NCBI RefSeq assembly: GCF_000981585.1
Contig: NZ_LN831776.1
Location: 4,199,187-4,263,186, forward strand
Source: Paenibacillus riograndensis SBR5
GTDB taxonomy: Bacteria; Bacillota; Bacilli; Paenibacillales; Paenibacillaceae
Reading direction: 5' to 3'
Length of the DNA stretch: 64,000 nucleotides
A program made the position numbers and the translations under genes. Under the pieces are notes generated by a model. It made no database searches and was not told where the DNA came from. It saw only the letters and a list, made by a program, of their open reading frames with translations. Position 1 is the stretch's first letter. Each line of letters begins with the position of its first letter. Positions 45,893 to 55,086 of this stretch are shown here, piece after piece.

Positions 45893-46675
45893 ATGACATT
45901 ACTCGCAGAAGAACGGCAGCAGCTGATCTTGCAGCAATTGGAGGAAACCGGAAAGGTAAAAGTTATCCCGCTCGCGCAGCAGCTTGAGGTGTCCAATGAG
46001 ACGATCCGCCGCGATCTGGATGCTTTGGAGGAACAACGGAAGTTAAAGCGCGTGTATGGGGGCGCAGTGAAGCTCACCCATTTCGACGGAGAGCCTTCGT
46101 ATACGATGAGGCGAAAGCTGAACCAGGAAGGCAAGCAGGCAATTGGCCGGGAAGCTGCCAGACTGCTGCAGGATGGGGACACTGTGTTCATGGATACAGG
46201 GACGACTGTGCTGGAGATGACCCGCTGGCTGGCCGGAAAAAAGAACATCACTATTGTGACGAACTCCCTGCCAGCAGCGTCCGCCTTGCTCCAGGCCTTG
46301 TCCCTTGAGCAATTTACGGGCAAAGTCATTTTGCTTGGCGGGGAAATCTCCGTTCAACAGCAATCGGTGAGCGGGATTCTCGCCCATGAGCTGCTGAAAC
46401 AATTCACACTGGACAAAGCCTTTTTGTCCGTGGGCGGAATTTCGCCTGCCCAAGGCATCACAGATTACGATATGAACGAATCGCTGGTGTCACGGCTGGC
46501 CGCCGGGCAGGCCAGTGAAGTGATTCTGCTGGCAGACCACAGCAAAATCGGCAGCACGGCTTTTTGCCAGATCGCTCCGCTGCACACTGCCGATGTGATC
46601 ATCTCCGATCAGGAGCTGCCGGGGGGCTGGAAGGAAGAGCTGGAACGCATAGGGGTAGCGTGGATCAGGTCCTGA
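45893..46675 (+). CDS. DeoR-family transcriptional repressor
   Basis: A 260-residue repressor. The N-terminal HTH (about 6-60) has the DeoR signature PLAQQLEVSNETIRRDLDAL then LKRVYGGAV. The C-terminal sugar-phosphate-binding domain (about 75-250) has DTVFMDTGTTVLEM, IVTNSL, LLGGEI, LSVGGIS and LLADHSKIG. It probably senses a phosphorylated sugar and represses the divergent metallophosphoesterase-PHP operon. AAGGGGG lies seven bases before the ATG. Confidence 0.92.
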   Translation: MTLLAEERQQLILQQLEETGKVKVIPLAQQLEVSNETIRRDLDALEEQRKLKRVYGGAVKLTHFDGEPSYTMRRKLNQEGKQAIGREAARLLQDGDTVFMDTGTTVLEMTRWLAGKKNITIVTNSLPAASALLQALSLEQFTGKVILLGGEISVQQQSVSGILAHELLKQFTLDKAFLSVGGISPAQGITDYDMNESLVSRLAAGQASEVILLADHSKIGSTAFCQIAPLHTADVIISDQELPGGWKEELERIGVAWIRS

Positions 46676-46802
46676 CAAAAAAAAACGGTGCCAAGAGCAG
46701 CATGTGCTTGAAATCACTATTGGAGACAGCAGAAGATCATATATTTAAATAGTCCACTTGATTAGAGGATAAATCTAACTACCTATACAGAGGTGTATTA
46801 CA

Positions 46803-47516
46803 ATGAAGAGGTTTATTCCCAATCAGCACGGAGCCTGGTCCATGCTGGTTCTCCCCTTTTTGTTAGGGATGGCGGCCTCCCAGGCAAAACTTCTGCATAT
46901 TCCCCTGTTCTTGTGCTGGCTGCTGATTTATTTGTTCATCTTTCCGCTCCTTCAAGGGGTCAAAACGAGGCGTTTTGACCGGTATGGTCCGCCGCTCAAA
47001 ATGTATGGACTGCTGCTTTTGCCTTTTGCAGCTTATCTGATTGTTACCGAACCTAAGCTGCTTTGGTTTGCCTTACCGGCACTCCCGCTGTTTGCGGTTA
47101 ATCTGTATTATGCCAGAACGAAGAATGAGCGGGCCCTGCTCAATGATATCGCGGGAATTCTGCTGTTTTGCCTGATGGTCTTTCCCGTTTTTTATATCGG
47201 CGGAGGAACAGACTGGGGAATAGCTGGTGAATTATTTATACTGGCTTTGCTGTATTTTGTGGGGACTGCCTTGTATGTAAAAACGATTATTCGTGAAAAA
47301 AACAATCCCCGGTATTATTACGCATCTGTGATTTATCATGGATTATTCCTGCTGGCGGGAGTGGTGCTGTTCCCATCGTTAACGGTCCCTCTGATAATCC
47401 TGCTGGCGCGCGCAGCAAGTCTACCCAAAACAAAAATTACAGCCAAACGTACAGGAATACTGGAAATCGGCTTTTCTGTGATGCTGTACATATCTGTATG
47501 CGTCTTGTATTTCTAA
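46803..47516 (+). CDS. ywiC: YwiC-like membrane protein
   Basis: A 237-residue polytopic protein with about seven helices, opening with the family signature FIPNQHGAWSMLVLPFLLG. In Bacillus subtilis ywiC sits beside narK and fnr in the nitrate respiration region; here it is on the edge of the same kind of island. Molecular role unknown. GAGGTG precedes the ATG. A perfect terminator follows the stop. Confidence 0.88.
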   Translation: MKRFIPNQHGAWSMLVLPFLLGMAASQAKLLHIPLFLCWLLIYLFIFPLLQGVKTRRFDRYGPPLKMYGLLLLPFAAYLIVTEPKLLWFALPALPLFAVNLYYARTKNERALLNDIAGILLFCLMVFPVFYIGGGTDWGIAGELFILALLYFVGTALYVKTIIREKNNPRYYYASVIYHGLFLLAGVVLFPSLTVPLIILLARAASLPKTKITAKRTGILEIGFSVMLYISVCVLYF

Positions 47517-47536
47517 TATCAGGAATAGGGCGGTTC

Positions 47537-47575
47537 AAAAAAAGCGGGTGTCCGATTATCGGAACCCGCTTTTTT
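47537..47575. terminator. Strong bidirectional terminator after ywiC
   Basis: AAAAAAAGCGGGT and ACCCGCTTTTTT form a long stem with an extra CCGAT/ATCGG pair at the top. Confidence 0.9.
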
Positions 47576-47680
47576 ATGGTTGACAATTTTTCTAACCATC
47601 CTTTGTGGAATCAAAATCTAACGCATCATAAGGGTACAGGACTCGTTATCGTTCACCACTGCTTGATTTTGCAGTGACAG

Positions 47681-47731
47681 ACCCGGAATGCGGGAAAATG
47701 TATCCCACACAGATAATCCCCGTCCGTCCTC
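47681..47731 (-). pseudogene. Scar of a GH1 beta-glucosidase
   Basis: The minus strand reads EDGRGLSVWDTFSRIPG, which matches the conserved N-terminal signature of GH1 beta-glucosidases (DGRGxSxWDTFSxxPG). Only these 17 codons are recognisable. Upstream the sequence turns directly into the 51-bp repeats, and downstream it loses similarity. It looks like a deletion remnant. Confidence 0.5.
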
Positions 47732-47735
47732 TTGA

Positions 47736-48116
47736 GAGGTACTTTTACCTCTCATTTGGCCCGGACGCCTGCTTTCGGTGGAATCGGAGGTACTTTTACC
47801 TCTCATTTGGCCCAGCGGCCCGCTTTCGGCGAAATCAGAGGTACTTTTACCTCTCATTTGGACCAGCAGCCTGCTTTCGGCGGAATCAGAGGTACTTTTA
47901 CCTCTCATTTGGCCCAGCGGCCCACTTTCGGCGGAATCAGAGGTACTTTTACCTCTCATTTGGCTCAGCAGCCTGCTTTCGGCGGAATCTAAGGTACTTT
48001 TACCTCTCATTTGGCCCGGACGCCTGCTTTCGGCGGAATCAGAGGTACTTTTACCTCTCATTTAGTCGGGCAGCCTGCTTTCGGCGAACTCAGAGGTACT
48101 TTTACCTCTTTGGCCA
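47736..48116. repeat. 51-bp minisatellite, seven full units and a partial eighth
   Basis: Units start at 47736, 47787, 47838, 47889, 47940, 47991, 48042 and 48093, exactly 51 bases apart. Each begins GAGGTACTTTTACCTC (one starts AAGG), a 6-bp palindrome with a four-base loop, and continues with CTCATTTGGCCC, a variable GC-rich stretch and GCTTTCGGCGGAATC. Because 51 is a multiple of three, long frames with 17-residue repeats stay open on both strands. None has a ribosome site, and I treat them as non-coding. Units differ at a few positions. Confidence 0.9.
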
Positions 48117-48228
48117 GTTAATTAAAGCCATTCTTATAGTACTTTTGAGTCATGAAAAAATATGCCGGTTGGGTGAGAATATAGGCAGCAGGCGGATTGG
48201 CCTGAGTTCATAGAAAGGAGCTGCCCTA

Positions 48229-49128
48229 TTGAAAGAGCAGGAACGGCGTTATTCCGCACTGATTGCGGACCAATTCCCGGAATTGAACATTCGAACCGTG
48301 GAGTCGCTTGGCGAAGGTTATCGGAATTTTGCGGTACTCGTGAACGGGGAATGGGTATTTCGCTTTCCCAAAAGTCAGCAAGGTGCGGATGAATTGAACA
48401 AAGAAATGCATTTGCTGCCTCTGTTGTCTGAACGCGTCAAGGTCGGGATTCCGAAGTTTGTATACAGAGGAACACAGGAGGATGGCCGTCTCTTTGCAGG
48501 CTACCGGAAGGTCGAGGGGGAAATCCTGGGGGAAGACGGAATCGCCTCTGTCTCCGGTGACGCAAGAGAACGACTGGCCATACAACTTGGGGATTTCATG
48601 AGTGACCTGAACGCATTCCCGGTTGAAACGGCTATTCAGGCCGGTGTCCCCGTACAACAACTTGCAGATGAAATCCAGTTGCTGAAAGATGCTGCGGAGA
48701 GGCAGGTTTTTCCTCATCTTGAACCGTCTTCGCGCGGCTATCTCCACCGGCGGTTTCAAGCCTATCTGGAGAATACAGAATATCCCCGTTATATACCGGC
48801 GCTGATTCACGCCGATTTGTCGCCGGATCACTTTTTGACGGATTCGCACCGGTCCGTTCTGACAGGTATTATCGACTTCGGCGACGCCGCGATAAGTGAC
48901 CCGGATTACGATTACTTGTATTTGCTTGAGGATTGCGGCGAGCCATTTACTCGTCAAGTGATGGCGCACAGAGGCGAAGCTGACCTGGACGCCCGCCTGC
49001 AAAAAATCTCCTTGTTCGTCACATTCGATCAGGTCCGCTATCTGTTGGAGGGCTTGGAGTCCGGGGACCCGGATTGGATTCAGGAAGGATTTGAGGCAGT
49101 GGAACAGGATATGCAAATCAACAGGTAA
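48229..49128 (+). CDS. Aminoglycoside phosphotransferase-family kinase (APH(2'')-like)
   Basis: A 299-residue small-molecule kinase of the APH fold. ATP-site features are VFRFPKS (Lys48) and LGEGYRN. The catalytic loop is HADLSPDH with Asp196, and the metal motif IDFGDA has Asp216. HxDLSPDH plus DPDYDY resembles the APH(2'') branch more than APH(3'). It could phosphorylate aminoglycosides or another hydroxylated compound; housekeeping relatives exist. The start is TTG at 48229, with AAAGGAG about nine bases upstream. Confidence 0.82.
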   Translation: MKEQERRYSALIADQFPELNIRTVESLGEGYRNFAVLVNGEWVFRFPKSQQGADELNKEMHLLPLLSERVKVGIPKFVYRGTQEDGRLFAGYRKVEGEILGEDGIASVSGDARERLAIQLGDFMSDLNAFPVETAIQAGVPVQQLADEIQLLKDAAERQVFPHLEPSSRGYLHRRFQAYLENTEYPRYIPALIHADLSPDHFLTDSHRSVLTGIIDFGDAAISDPDYDYLYLLEDCGEPFTRQVMAHRGEADLDARLQKISLFVTFDQVRYLLEGLESGDPDWIQEGFEAVEQDMQINR

Positions 49129-49197
49129 ACTATGGTTCTTTGCGGATAATAAGGGGTATTATTCCTAGGTAAACTAATCCGAAAGGGGATACTAACG

Positions 49198-49437
49198 ATG
49201 GCAAAGGAAACTGAACCAACCTCCTTCTCAAGCCGCGAAGAGCGTGAAGAAATAGGCCGCCGGACCAATGCCGGCTTCGCCCGTGTGGAAAAGACAGAAG
49301 TTGAAGCAAACGCCGGCGGCATCCCGACAGGACCTGTGGCTCAAGATCTCTCAGAAGAAGAAATTCGCCGGAGAGTAGGCTCGGGAAACTTTGAAGCGGC
49401 GAAAAACGATCTTCAAACCGGATCAATCAATAGTTAG
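49198..49437 (+). CDS. Small hydrophilic conserved protein, 79 aa
   Basis: A Glu-, Arg- and Gly-rich protein without membrane segments (ETEPTSFSSREEREEIGRRT, EEEIRRRVGSGNFEAAKNDL). AAAGGGG lies nine bases before the ATG, so translation is likely. No family recognised. It follows the kinase gene by 69 bases and may be cotranscribed. It ends eight bases before the convergent moaA gene. Confidence 0.65.
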   Translation: MAKETEPTSFSSREEREEIGRRTNAGFARVEKTEVEANAGGIPTGPVAQDLSEEEIRRRVGSGNFEAAKNDLQTGSINS

Positions 49438-49444
49438 TACACCC

Positions 49445-50461
49445 CTATCCGCCTATATAGGACATGCTTATCTTTTTCCGGCCCGCTGCCGTGTGCTCCT
49501 GACGCTCATCGGAATACCGGTCCGTACGTTTCTCCCAGACGTCTTTGATCACATTCAACAGGCTGCTGTCGTCAGCCCCGCTGCGGAGCAGTGACCGCAA
49601 ATCCGTACCGCCGGAAGCAAAAAGGCAGGTGTAGAATTTACCGTCAGAAGATAACCGGGCCCGCGTACAGGATGAGCAAAAGGATTCTGATACCGAAGTA
49701 ATAAACCCGATCTCTGCATCACTGTCTTTGTACCGGTAGCGCTGTGCGACTTCCCCATAAAAATCCTGCTCCAAAGCCTCCAGCTCATAAACTTCCCGGA
49801 GACTTTGGAGAATTTCTTTTTTGGTAACCACTTTTGCCAAACTCCAGCCATTGTCATTTCCCGCATCCATGAACTCAATGAAACGGAGGGTGATTTTGCG
49901 TTCCTTGAAATAGGCAGCCATCGGCAGGATCTCCGATTCATTTACGCCTTTTTGCACGACCATATTGACTTTGATCTCATAACCCATCTCCCGGGCTTGA
50001 TCGATATGTTTCAGGATAAGAGACGGCTTGAGCCCTCTTCCATTCATTGTCCCAAAAATCTCCGGATGCAGCGCATCCAGACTGATATTAAGCCGCCGCA
50101 GTCCTGCTGCGTACAATCCTTTAGCCTGCTGCCCCAGCAAAACGCCGTTGGTCGTCAGGCCGATGTCCTCAACCCCGTTAAGCGACCGGATTCCTGCCAC
50201 AAGCTCCGGAAGATCTTTCCTCAGCAGCGGCTCTCCTCCGGTCAGCCTGATTTTGACTACCCCTAAGGATACAAACAGCCTGGTCAGCCGCAGAATTTCA
50301 GCAAAGGACAACAGCTCCCGGGCAGGTAAAAAGGCGTAATCCTCACCGAATATTTCCTTCGGCATGCAGTAGGAGCAGCGGAAATTGCACCGGTCTGTCA
50401 GGGAAAGCCTTAAATCACGGATGGGCCGCTTTAGCTGATCTTGTATGGATGTAGTGTTCAT
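49445..50461 (-). CDS. moaA: GTP 3',8-cyclase MoaA
   Basis: A 338-residue radical SAM enzyme. The N-terminal cluster motif is Cys25-x3-Cys29-x2-Cys32 in [10 protein letters not shown]. The second cluster is [20 protein letters not shown] near residue 255. The C-terminus ends Gly-Gly, as required for catalysis. It converts GTP to 3',8-cyclo-GTP, the first step of molybdopterin synthesis, and so supplies the cofactor of NarG. The ATG at 50459-50461 has GGGGAGGGG upstream. It lies 36 bases after narK and is probably cotranscribed with it. Confidence 0.96.
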   Translation of the reverse strand: MNTTSIQDQLKRPIRDLRLSLTDRCNFRCSYCMPKEIFGEDYAFLPARELLSFAEILRLTRLFVSLGVVKIRLTGGEPLLRKDLPELVAGIRSLNGVEDIGLTTNGVLLGQQAKGLYAAGLRRLNISLDALHPEIFGTMNGRGLKPSLILKHIDQAREMGYEIKVNMVVQKGVNESEILPMAAYFKERKITLRFIEFMDAGNDNGWSLAKVVTKKEILQSLREVYELEALEQDFYGEVAQRYRYKDSDAEIGFITSVSESFCSSCTRARLSSDGKFYTCLFASGGTDLRSLLRSGADDSSLLNVIKDVWEKRTDRYSDERQEHTAAGRKKISMSYIGG

Positions 50462-50497
50462 GCGCCCCTCCCCTTTTGGCATTTGAATGCCCTCTCT

Positions 50498-51988
50498 CTA
50501 CTTCCGCGTAATATCGCTGAATGTACCGACATAACGGATGTCTACCCCTGTCTCATCCTTGACGGCACTGATATTCAGTAGCTGCAGATACTCTTCACCA
50601 TTCTTCCTTCTGTTCCAGATCTCTCCCTGCCACACACCCTTTGCCCGGATCTCGCTCCACATGCTGCGGTAGAAATCCTGAGATTGTCTGCCTGACTTCA
50701 GTACGTTTGGCTGTTTGCCGAGCACTTCTGCTTCAGTGAAGCCTGTAAGCCTCGTAAATGCAGGATTGACACTCTTAATGACACCCGCCGCATCCGTGAC
50801 CAGAATCCCCTGGGCTGTGGAGTTGAACACTTCAGAAGTAAGCGCCAGGCGGTCATGATACAAGAGCCATACCACAAGAACAAGGCTGGCAAGAGCCACT
50901 TGCGACAGCAGCATGAACCCGATTGAATATTGGCCTGTGATGGAAAAAATAATCGAGAGCATGATCGGCGGGAAGAAGCCGCCAAGTCCGCCCATCATGG
51001 AGACAATTCCGTTGGCAATCCCCGCCTGCTTGTTGAAATAGAACGGAACTAATTTAAAAATCACGCCATTCCCTATTCCGGCACTGACGGCAATGGCGAG
51101 GCACCCCACCGTGTACAGGCCAATGGAGGGCAGGAAAGCCAGGAGTATTGCAGCAACCGTATAGATGCTGAAGGTTCCGATCAGCAGAATCAGAGACTGG
51201 AATTTGTCTGCGAGCCAGCCGCCAACAGGCCGGAAAAACGTGGCAACGGCAATAAAACCGGCTGTGCGCATCCCTGCATCTACCTTCTCCAGTCCGAAAT
51301 TAGAAACGAGGAAGTTTGGCAAATAAATTGTGAATGCGACGAACGATCCGAATGTAATGAAATAAAAGAGCGAGAACAGCCATAGCTTCTCATTTTTAAT
51401 AACGCCTTTGATTTGTTCAATAATCGGTGTTTTTACCTTTGGTTCATGACGGTCTCCGAAAAAGAAATTCAGGACAATAAACACCAGAAGAAGAATCAGG
51501 TACAGCTTCACCGCCGTTGCCCAGCCGAAACGCGCAGCAATGATCGGGGCCGTAAACGTCGTAAGGGCCGTGCCAAGATTCCCGACGCCATAAATCCCGT
51601 TAACGAACCCATGCTTTTCTTTTGGAAAATACTTAGGCAGCGAGGTAACCCCTACCGAAAAAACAGCTCCGCCAATGCCAAGAAACAAGCCGCCGATAAT
51701 CAAGTCTGTATACGTGGACGCTTCGCTAATATAGAAAACCGGAAACAGCAGCAGCACGAAGCTGACGAGAAAGATGATACGTGCCCCGAAAATATTCGCA
51801 TAATAGCCAATAGGGATTCGGAGTATGGAACCAAGCACTACGGGAATCGCCGTAACCATTGCCAGTTTTCCCGAAGGAATCGAAATATCCTCGGAAATAA
51901 AAGGCATCAGAGAGGAGATAATTACCCATACCATGAAGCCAACAATCAAGTTCAATGTTTGTAACGGCAATTGCAGTTTTTTAATCAT
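50498..51988 (-). CDS. narK: Nitrate/nitrite transporter NarK fused to a C-terminal PAS domain
   Basis: A 496-residue protein. Residues 1-378 are a 12-helix NarK-type MFS transporter (GSILRIPIGYYANIFGARI, GIGGAVFSVGVTSLPKYFPKEKHGFVNGIYGVGN, RPVGGWLADKF). Residues about 385-496 form a PAS/PAC domain (GILVTDAAGVIKSVNPAFTR, GEIWNRRKNGEEYLQLLNIS, ending TFSDITRK). The PAS is not followed by any output domain. Ordinary NarK proteins end near 390-400 residues. It should carry nitrate in or nitrite out; the PAS may sense a ligand or redox state and gate transport. The ATG at 51986-51988 follows AAGGTGAG. NreC-like palindromes lie upstream. Confidence 0.9.
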   Translation of the reverse strand: MIKKLQLPLQTLNLIVGFMVWVIISSLMPFISEDISIPSGKLAMVTAIPVVLGSILRIPIGYYANIFGARIIFLVSFVLLLFPVFYISEASTYTDLIIGGLFLGIGGAVFSVGVTSLPKYFPKEKHGFVNGIYGVGNLGTALTTFTAPIIAARFGWATAVKLYLILLLVFIVLNFFFGDRHEPKVKTPIIEQIKGVIKNEKLWLFSLFYFITFGSFVAFTIYLPNFLVSNFGLEKVDAGMRTAGFIAVATFFRPVGGWLADKFQSLILLIGTFSIYTVAAILLAFLPSIGLYTVGCLAIAVSAGIGNGVIFKLVPFYFNKQAGIANGIVSMMGGLGGFFPPIMLSIIFSITGQYSIGFMLLSQVALASLVLVVWLLYHDRLALTSEVFNSTAQGILVTDAAGVIKSVNPAFTRLTGFTEAEVLGKQPNVLKSGRQSQDFYRSMWSEIRAKGVWQGEIWNRRKNGEEYLQLLNISAVKDETGVDIRYVGTFSDITRK

Positions 51989-52047
51989 ATAACTCACCTT
52001 TTCCGCCAGTTTTGTCTGCTGAAATGTATATTTCACTTCCTGTCCCT

Positions 52048-52112
52048 ATTGTATCTGTCCTTACTCTGCTTGAGATATAGGGGAGTACCCTTTCCCTTAG
52101 AGGGGAATCCCT
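52048..52112 (-). promoter_or_regulatory. narK promoter with NreC-like palindromes
   Basis: A minus-strand -10 TACAAT lies at 52053-52048. AGGGGAGTACCCTT (52079-52092) and AGGGGAATCCCT (52101-52112) resemble the NreC site TAGGG-N4-CCCTA. The first is centred about 35 bases upstream of the -10 centre, like the site at narG. Confidence 0.5.
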
Positions 52113-52165
52113 GAAAAAAAACGAAAACGGCTTCCCCGCCCCGATATGGACAGTGAAAGCCGTTT
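52113..52165 (-). terminator. Terminator after nreC
   Basis: AAACGGCTT pairs with AAGCCGTTT on the minus strand and is followed by CGTTTTTTTT. It separates the nar-nre operon from the narK-moaA operon. Confidence 0.75.
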
Positions 52166-52198
52166 GCAGTTATTGCGTGATAAGGGTATTCATTCAAG

Positions 52199-52846
52199 CT
52201 AGAAATCCAGCAGCTTTTTTTTCAAGGCATATTCGACCAGCTCCGGCCGGCTTTTCAGGTTTAATTTCTCCATGATTTTGGATTTATGGGCTTCCACTGT
52301 CTTCACGGAGATGAACAGCCTTTCCGCAATTTCCTTGTTGCCGTATCCCTTAGCGATTAGCGGCAGGATTTCCAGCTCCCGCTTAGAGAGCAGCTCAAAC
52401 AAATCTTCTGTAGAGGCCGTTTTGTCCTTCTTGATAAATTCACGCACCAGAGAGGTTGCCATCTTGGGATGAATATAGGTGCCTCCCTCATAGATGGTGC
52501 GGATGGCGAGCAGCAGTTCCTCATCCGGTGCGCTTTTCAGCACATATCCGGAAGCTCCGTTCTTCAGGACATGAAACAAATATTCTTCATCATCATGCAT
52601 GGTCAGGATCAATATTTTGGTATCGGGATAATCTTCTTTGATTTTACCTGTGGCGATCAGTCCGCTTTCTCCGGGCGGCATGCTCAGATCCATGATCAGA
52701 ATATCCGGTCTCCGTTTCGCTACCATGGCATAGGCTTCTATCCCGTCTGCCGCCGCCCCGATAACCTCAATGTCGTCCTGAAAATTCAGGATCATGGAAA
52801 AACCGCTGCGCACCATGGCGTGGTCGTCTGCGATGACGATCTTCAT
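52199..52846 (-). CDS. nreC: Response regulator NreC
   Basis: A 215-residue NarL/FixJ-type regulator. The receiver (1-120) has Asp8/Asp9, phosphoacceptor Asp53 in LIMDLSMP and a conserved Lys. The LuxR-type HTH (about 148-210) reads [25 protein letters not shown] and [15 protein letters not shown]. Phosphorylated NreC activates nar and narK under anoxia with nitrate. The ATG at 52844-52846 begins eight bases after the nreB stop and follows AAAGGA. The gene order nreABC after narGHJI supports the assignment. Confidence 0.93.
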   Translation of the reverse strand: MKIVIADDHAMVRSGFSMILNFQDDIEVIGAAADGIEAYAMVAKRRPDILIMDLSMPPGESGLIATGKIKEDYPDTKILILTMHDDEEYLFHVLKNGASGYVLKSAPDEELLLAIRTIYEGGTYIHPKMATSLVREFIKKDKTASTEDLFELLSKRELEILPLIAKGYGNKEIAERLFISVKTVEAHKSKIMEKLNLKSRPELVEYALKKKLLDF

Positions 52847-52853
52847 CCGGGGA

Positions 52854-53924
52854 TCATTCCTTTCCATTTCCATCGGCAACAGGAACTTGAATGATGATTC
52901 GGGTTCCCAGGCCAATGCCTGACTCAACACTGAAGATGCCTCCTACTAATTCTGCACGCTCCTGCATGCCGTATAAGCCCAGTCCGGTACCATCCGGCTC
53001 ATCGCCCAGGTTGAAACCGACGCCCTCATCTTCAATAGTAAGCTTCAGCAGCCGGTCCCGCTCGGTAAGCTTTACATGAACCAAGTCTACCTGCGCATAT
53101 TTCAAAGCATTAAGTAAAGCTTCCTGGCAGACCCGGTAGACCACCGTTTCAATCTCACTGCCGTAACGTTTCTCTGATAGATCGGATTCAAATTCTATCA
53201 TGAGCCCGTAGATTTGCTCCATCCGTTTAAAGTGTGACCGGAATGCAGCCTCCAGGCCGAAATCGTCGAGAGCAGCCGGACGAAGTTCCACAGAGAGGTT
53301 GCGGATGTCACTTAAGAGCCGTGTCATAGAGACTTCAGTTTGCTTCACCTTTTTGAGCAGCTGTTCATCTCCGGTCATATATTTAAGCACCCGCAGATCC
53401 ACCACAGCGCTCATAAGCTCTTGGGCAACACTGTCATGCAGCTCCCGGGAAATCCGTTTCCGTTCATTCTCCTGGGCCTCGATGACATGCTTCATCATTT
53501 TATTCTGATAAAATTTCTCCTGCGTCTTAAACTGTCTCGTTAAATCCCGCAGCATAAGTACCCGTATTCCATTCTCTGAATCGATCGTATGAAAGCTGGC
53601 GGCAAAAGGGATCACGCCTTTATTTTTGGTCTCAAGATATACCTGATAGGAGGTAAAGTCCTCAGAGTCCGGCACATGAAAAAAGCAATTGAGGCAGGTG
53701 CGCAGCTCCATGTCGCTGGTATACCCTCTGCATGTACTGCAAAGGGCAAGGGAATTCCCTTGCTCCAGCTGCTTCAGAAAGTCGGTGTCGACAATATGGG
53801 CGGCTGCCGGATTCATCGCCAGCGTCCTTCCTTCACGGTCAAAAAAGAAAATAGCCTCCGTGCTGTTCTCAAACAGCTTCAGCATCAGCGTATTTAATGA
53901 ATCCATCCCCGCTCGCAGCTTCAA
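52854..53924 (-). CDS. nreB: Oxygen-sensing histidine kinase NreB
   Basis: A 356-residue cytosolic kinase. A PAS domain (about 10-130) holds Cys62-x2-Cys65-x11-Cys77-x2-Cys80, exactly the Staphylococcus NreB spacing that binds an oxygen-labile [4Fe-4S] cluster. A HisKA_3 domain follows with His163 in [14 protein letters not shown], then an HATPase_c domain with [11 protein letters not shown] and [12 protein letters not shown]. Loss of the cluster in air turns the kinase off. The start may be TTG at 53924, overlapping the nreA stop; an ATG at 53906 is an alternative. Confidence 0.95.
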   Translation of the reverse strand: MKLRAGMDSLNTLMLKLFENSTEAIFFFDREGRTLAMNPAAAHIVDTDFLKQLEQGNSLALCSTCRGYTSDMELRTCLNCFFHVPDSEDFTSYQVYLETKNKGVIPFAASFHTIDSENGIRVLMLRDLTRQFKTQEKFYQNKMMKHVIEAQENERKRISRELHDSVAQELMSAVVDLRVLKYMTGDEQLLKKVKQTEVSMTRLLSDIRNLSVELRPAALDDFGLEAAFRSHFKRMEQIYGLMIEFESDLSEKRYGSEIETVVYRVCQEALLNALKYAQVDLVHVKLTERDRLLKLTIEDEGVGFNLGDEPDGTGLGLYGMQERAELVGGIFSVESGIGLGTRIIIQVPVADGNGKE

Positions 53925-54379
53925 CTCAGCAACAGTTCCTTTCCGTTCAAGTCTCCGATTCCAAGGCGTGCTGTATTTTGCAGCTCCCGCAGCATCGTAT
54001 CGTTCACCTGCTGGTCACCTCTAAACCCGCCGAGAAGGACCCCTGCCACGCGTGCGTCATTCCACAGCGGCACAGCCCCGATGCTCTTTAGCTTCTCTGA
54101 GTTGATAATCGGATAACTAAACAGCATATCCTGCTTTACCTGTTCTTGCACAGAGTAGAGTAAAAACGGCTTTCCGGTTTTGAATACGATCCCCGCTATT
54201 CCTCTTCCGGACTGCAGCACAATCCGCTTATACCGTGAATTCGAGTTGCCGGAGGCGTATTTCCATCGGATCACATAGTCATATTCCGCAGGGTCCGCTA
54301 GTGCCAATGACATGAAATCATATCCAAGGGCTTGCCGGATCTGGTCAAGCTCCCGCTGGTAATCGACCTGATTTTTCAT
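53921..54379 (-). CDS. nreA: GAF-domain nitrate sensor NreA
   Basis: A 152-residue single GAF domain (YDFMSLALADPAEYDYVIRW, QSGRGIAGIVFKTGKPFLLY, GAVPLWNDARVAGVLLGGFR). In Staphylococcus NreA binds nitrate and relieves its inhibition of NreB. GGAGAGG lies four to seven bases before the ATG. Its stop overlaps the TTG start of nreB, so the two are translationally coupled. It sits between narI and nreB. Confidence 0.92.
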   Translation of the reverse strand: MKNQVDYQRELDQIRQALGYDFMSLALADPAEYDYVIRWKYASGNSNSRYKRIVLQSGRGIAGIVFKTGKPFLLYSVQEQVKQDMLFSYPIINSEKLKSIGAVPLWNDARVAGVLLGGFRGDQQVNDTMLRELQNTARLGIGDLNGKELLLS

Positions 54380-54399
54380 CGTTTCCTCTCCGCTTTCCT

Positions 54400-55086
54400 T
54401 TAATTCGATTTATGTCTTCTGTATAGAATATAACTTCTGCCTACATAATTCAACGGAACACTCCATACATGAACTAGCCGGGTGAACGGCCAAAACGCAA
54501 AGATGGCAAAGCCGGACAGGACATGGATTTTAAAGGAAACCGGCACCTCTTTCATGAGAGACGGATCAGGACTGAACATAAACAAGCCGCGGAACCATAT
54601 CGAGATCGTCTCCCGGTAATCAAATTCGGGCTGCACTGCATTCGTAACCAGGGTGGAGTACATTCCCATAAATACGATGAACAAAAGCAGAGAATTGACA
54701 ATCAAATCGGAGGCGCTGCTGAGACGGCGGACATTCTTTATCGTAAACCGCCGCGAGGTGAGAATCAGCATCCCGGCCAGTGTAGCCATTCCGAATATCC
54801 CCCCGATATATACAGCACCGATATGGTACAAATGATCGTTAACACCCAATGCCTCCATCCATGACTTCGGGACCGCCAGACCGCCGATATGTCCGAAGAT
54901 GACCGGAATAATCCCGAGGTGAAAGAGAATACTGCCATATTTCAGCTGCTTTTTCTCAATGAATTCGCTGGATTTGGCCGTCCAGTTGAACTGATCCCTC
55001 CGGTAGCGGTAAATATGCCCAACGATAAAAACAGCGAGGCAGATGTATGGGAAGATGACCCATAAAAATTGATCGAACATATTCAT
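54400..55086 (-). CDS. narI: Respiratory nitrate reductase gamma subunit NarI
   Basis: A 228-residue membrane cytochrome with five helices (FLWVIFPYICLAVFIVGHIY, GSILFHLGIIPVIFGHIGGL, HLYHIGAVYIGGIFGMATLA). His residues in FHLGIIPVIFGH and the late HVLSGFAIFAFWPFTRLVHVW ligate two b hemes. It oxidises menaquinol and passes electrons to NarH. The ATG at 55084-55086 overlaps the narJ stop in the ATGA style and follows GGAGG. Confidence 0.95.
   Translation of the reverse strand: MNMFDQFLWVIFPYICLAVFIVGHIYRYRRDQFNWTAKSSEFIEKKQLKYGSILFHLGIIPVIFGHIGGLAVPKSWMEALGVNDHLYHIGAVYIGGIFGMATLAGMLILTSRRFTIKNVRRLSSASDLIVNSLLLFIVFMGMYSTLVTNAVQPEFDYRETISIWFRGLFMFSPDPSLMKEVPVSFKIHVLSGFAIFAFWPFTRLVHVWSVPLNYVGRSYILYRRHKSN

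Noticed and set aside
47736..48116. CRISPR array
   Set aside because: The whole 51-bp unit repeats without unique spacers, and no cas genes are nearby.
47618..48213. Long repeated frames on both strands over the minisatellite
   Set aside because: They stay open only because the unit is 51 bp. No start signal is present, and the minus-strand frame runs into a GH1 scar in a way that suggests chance fusion.
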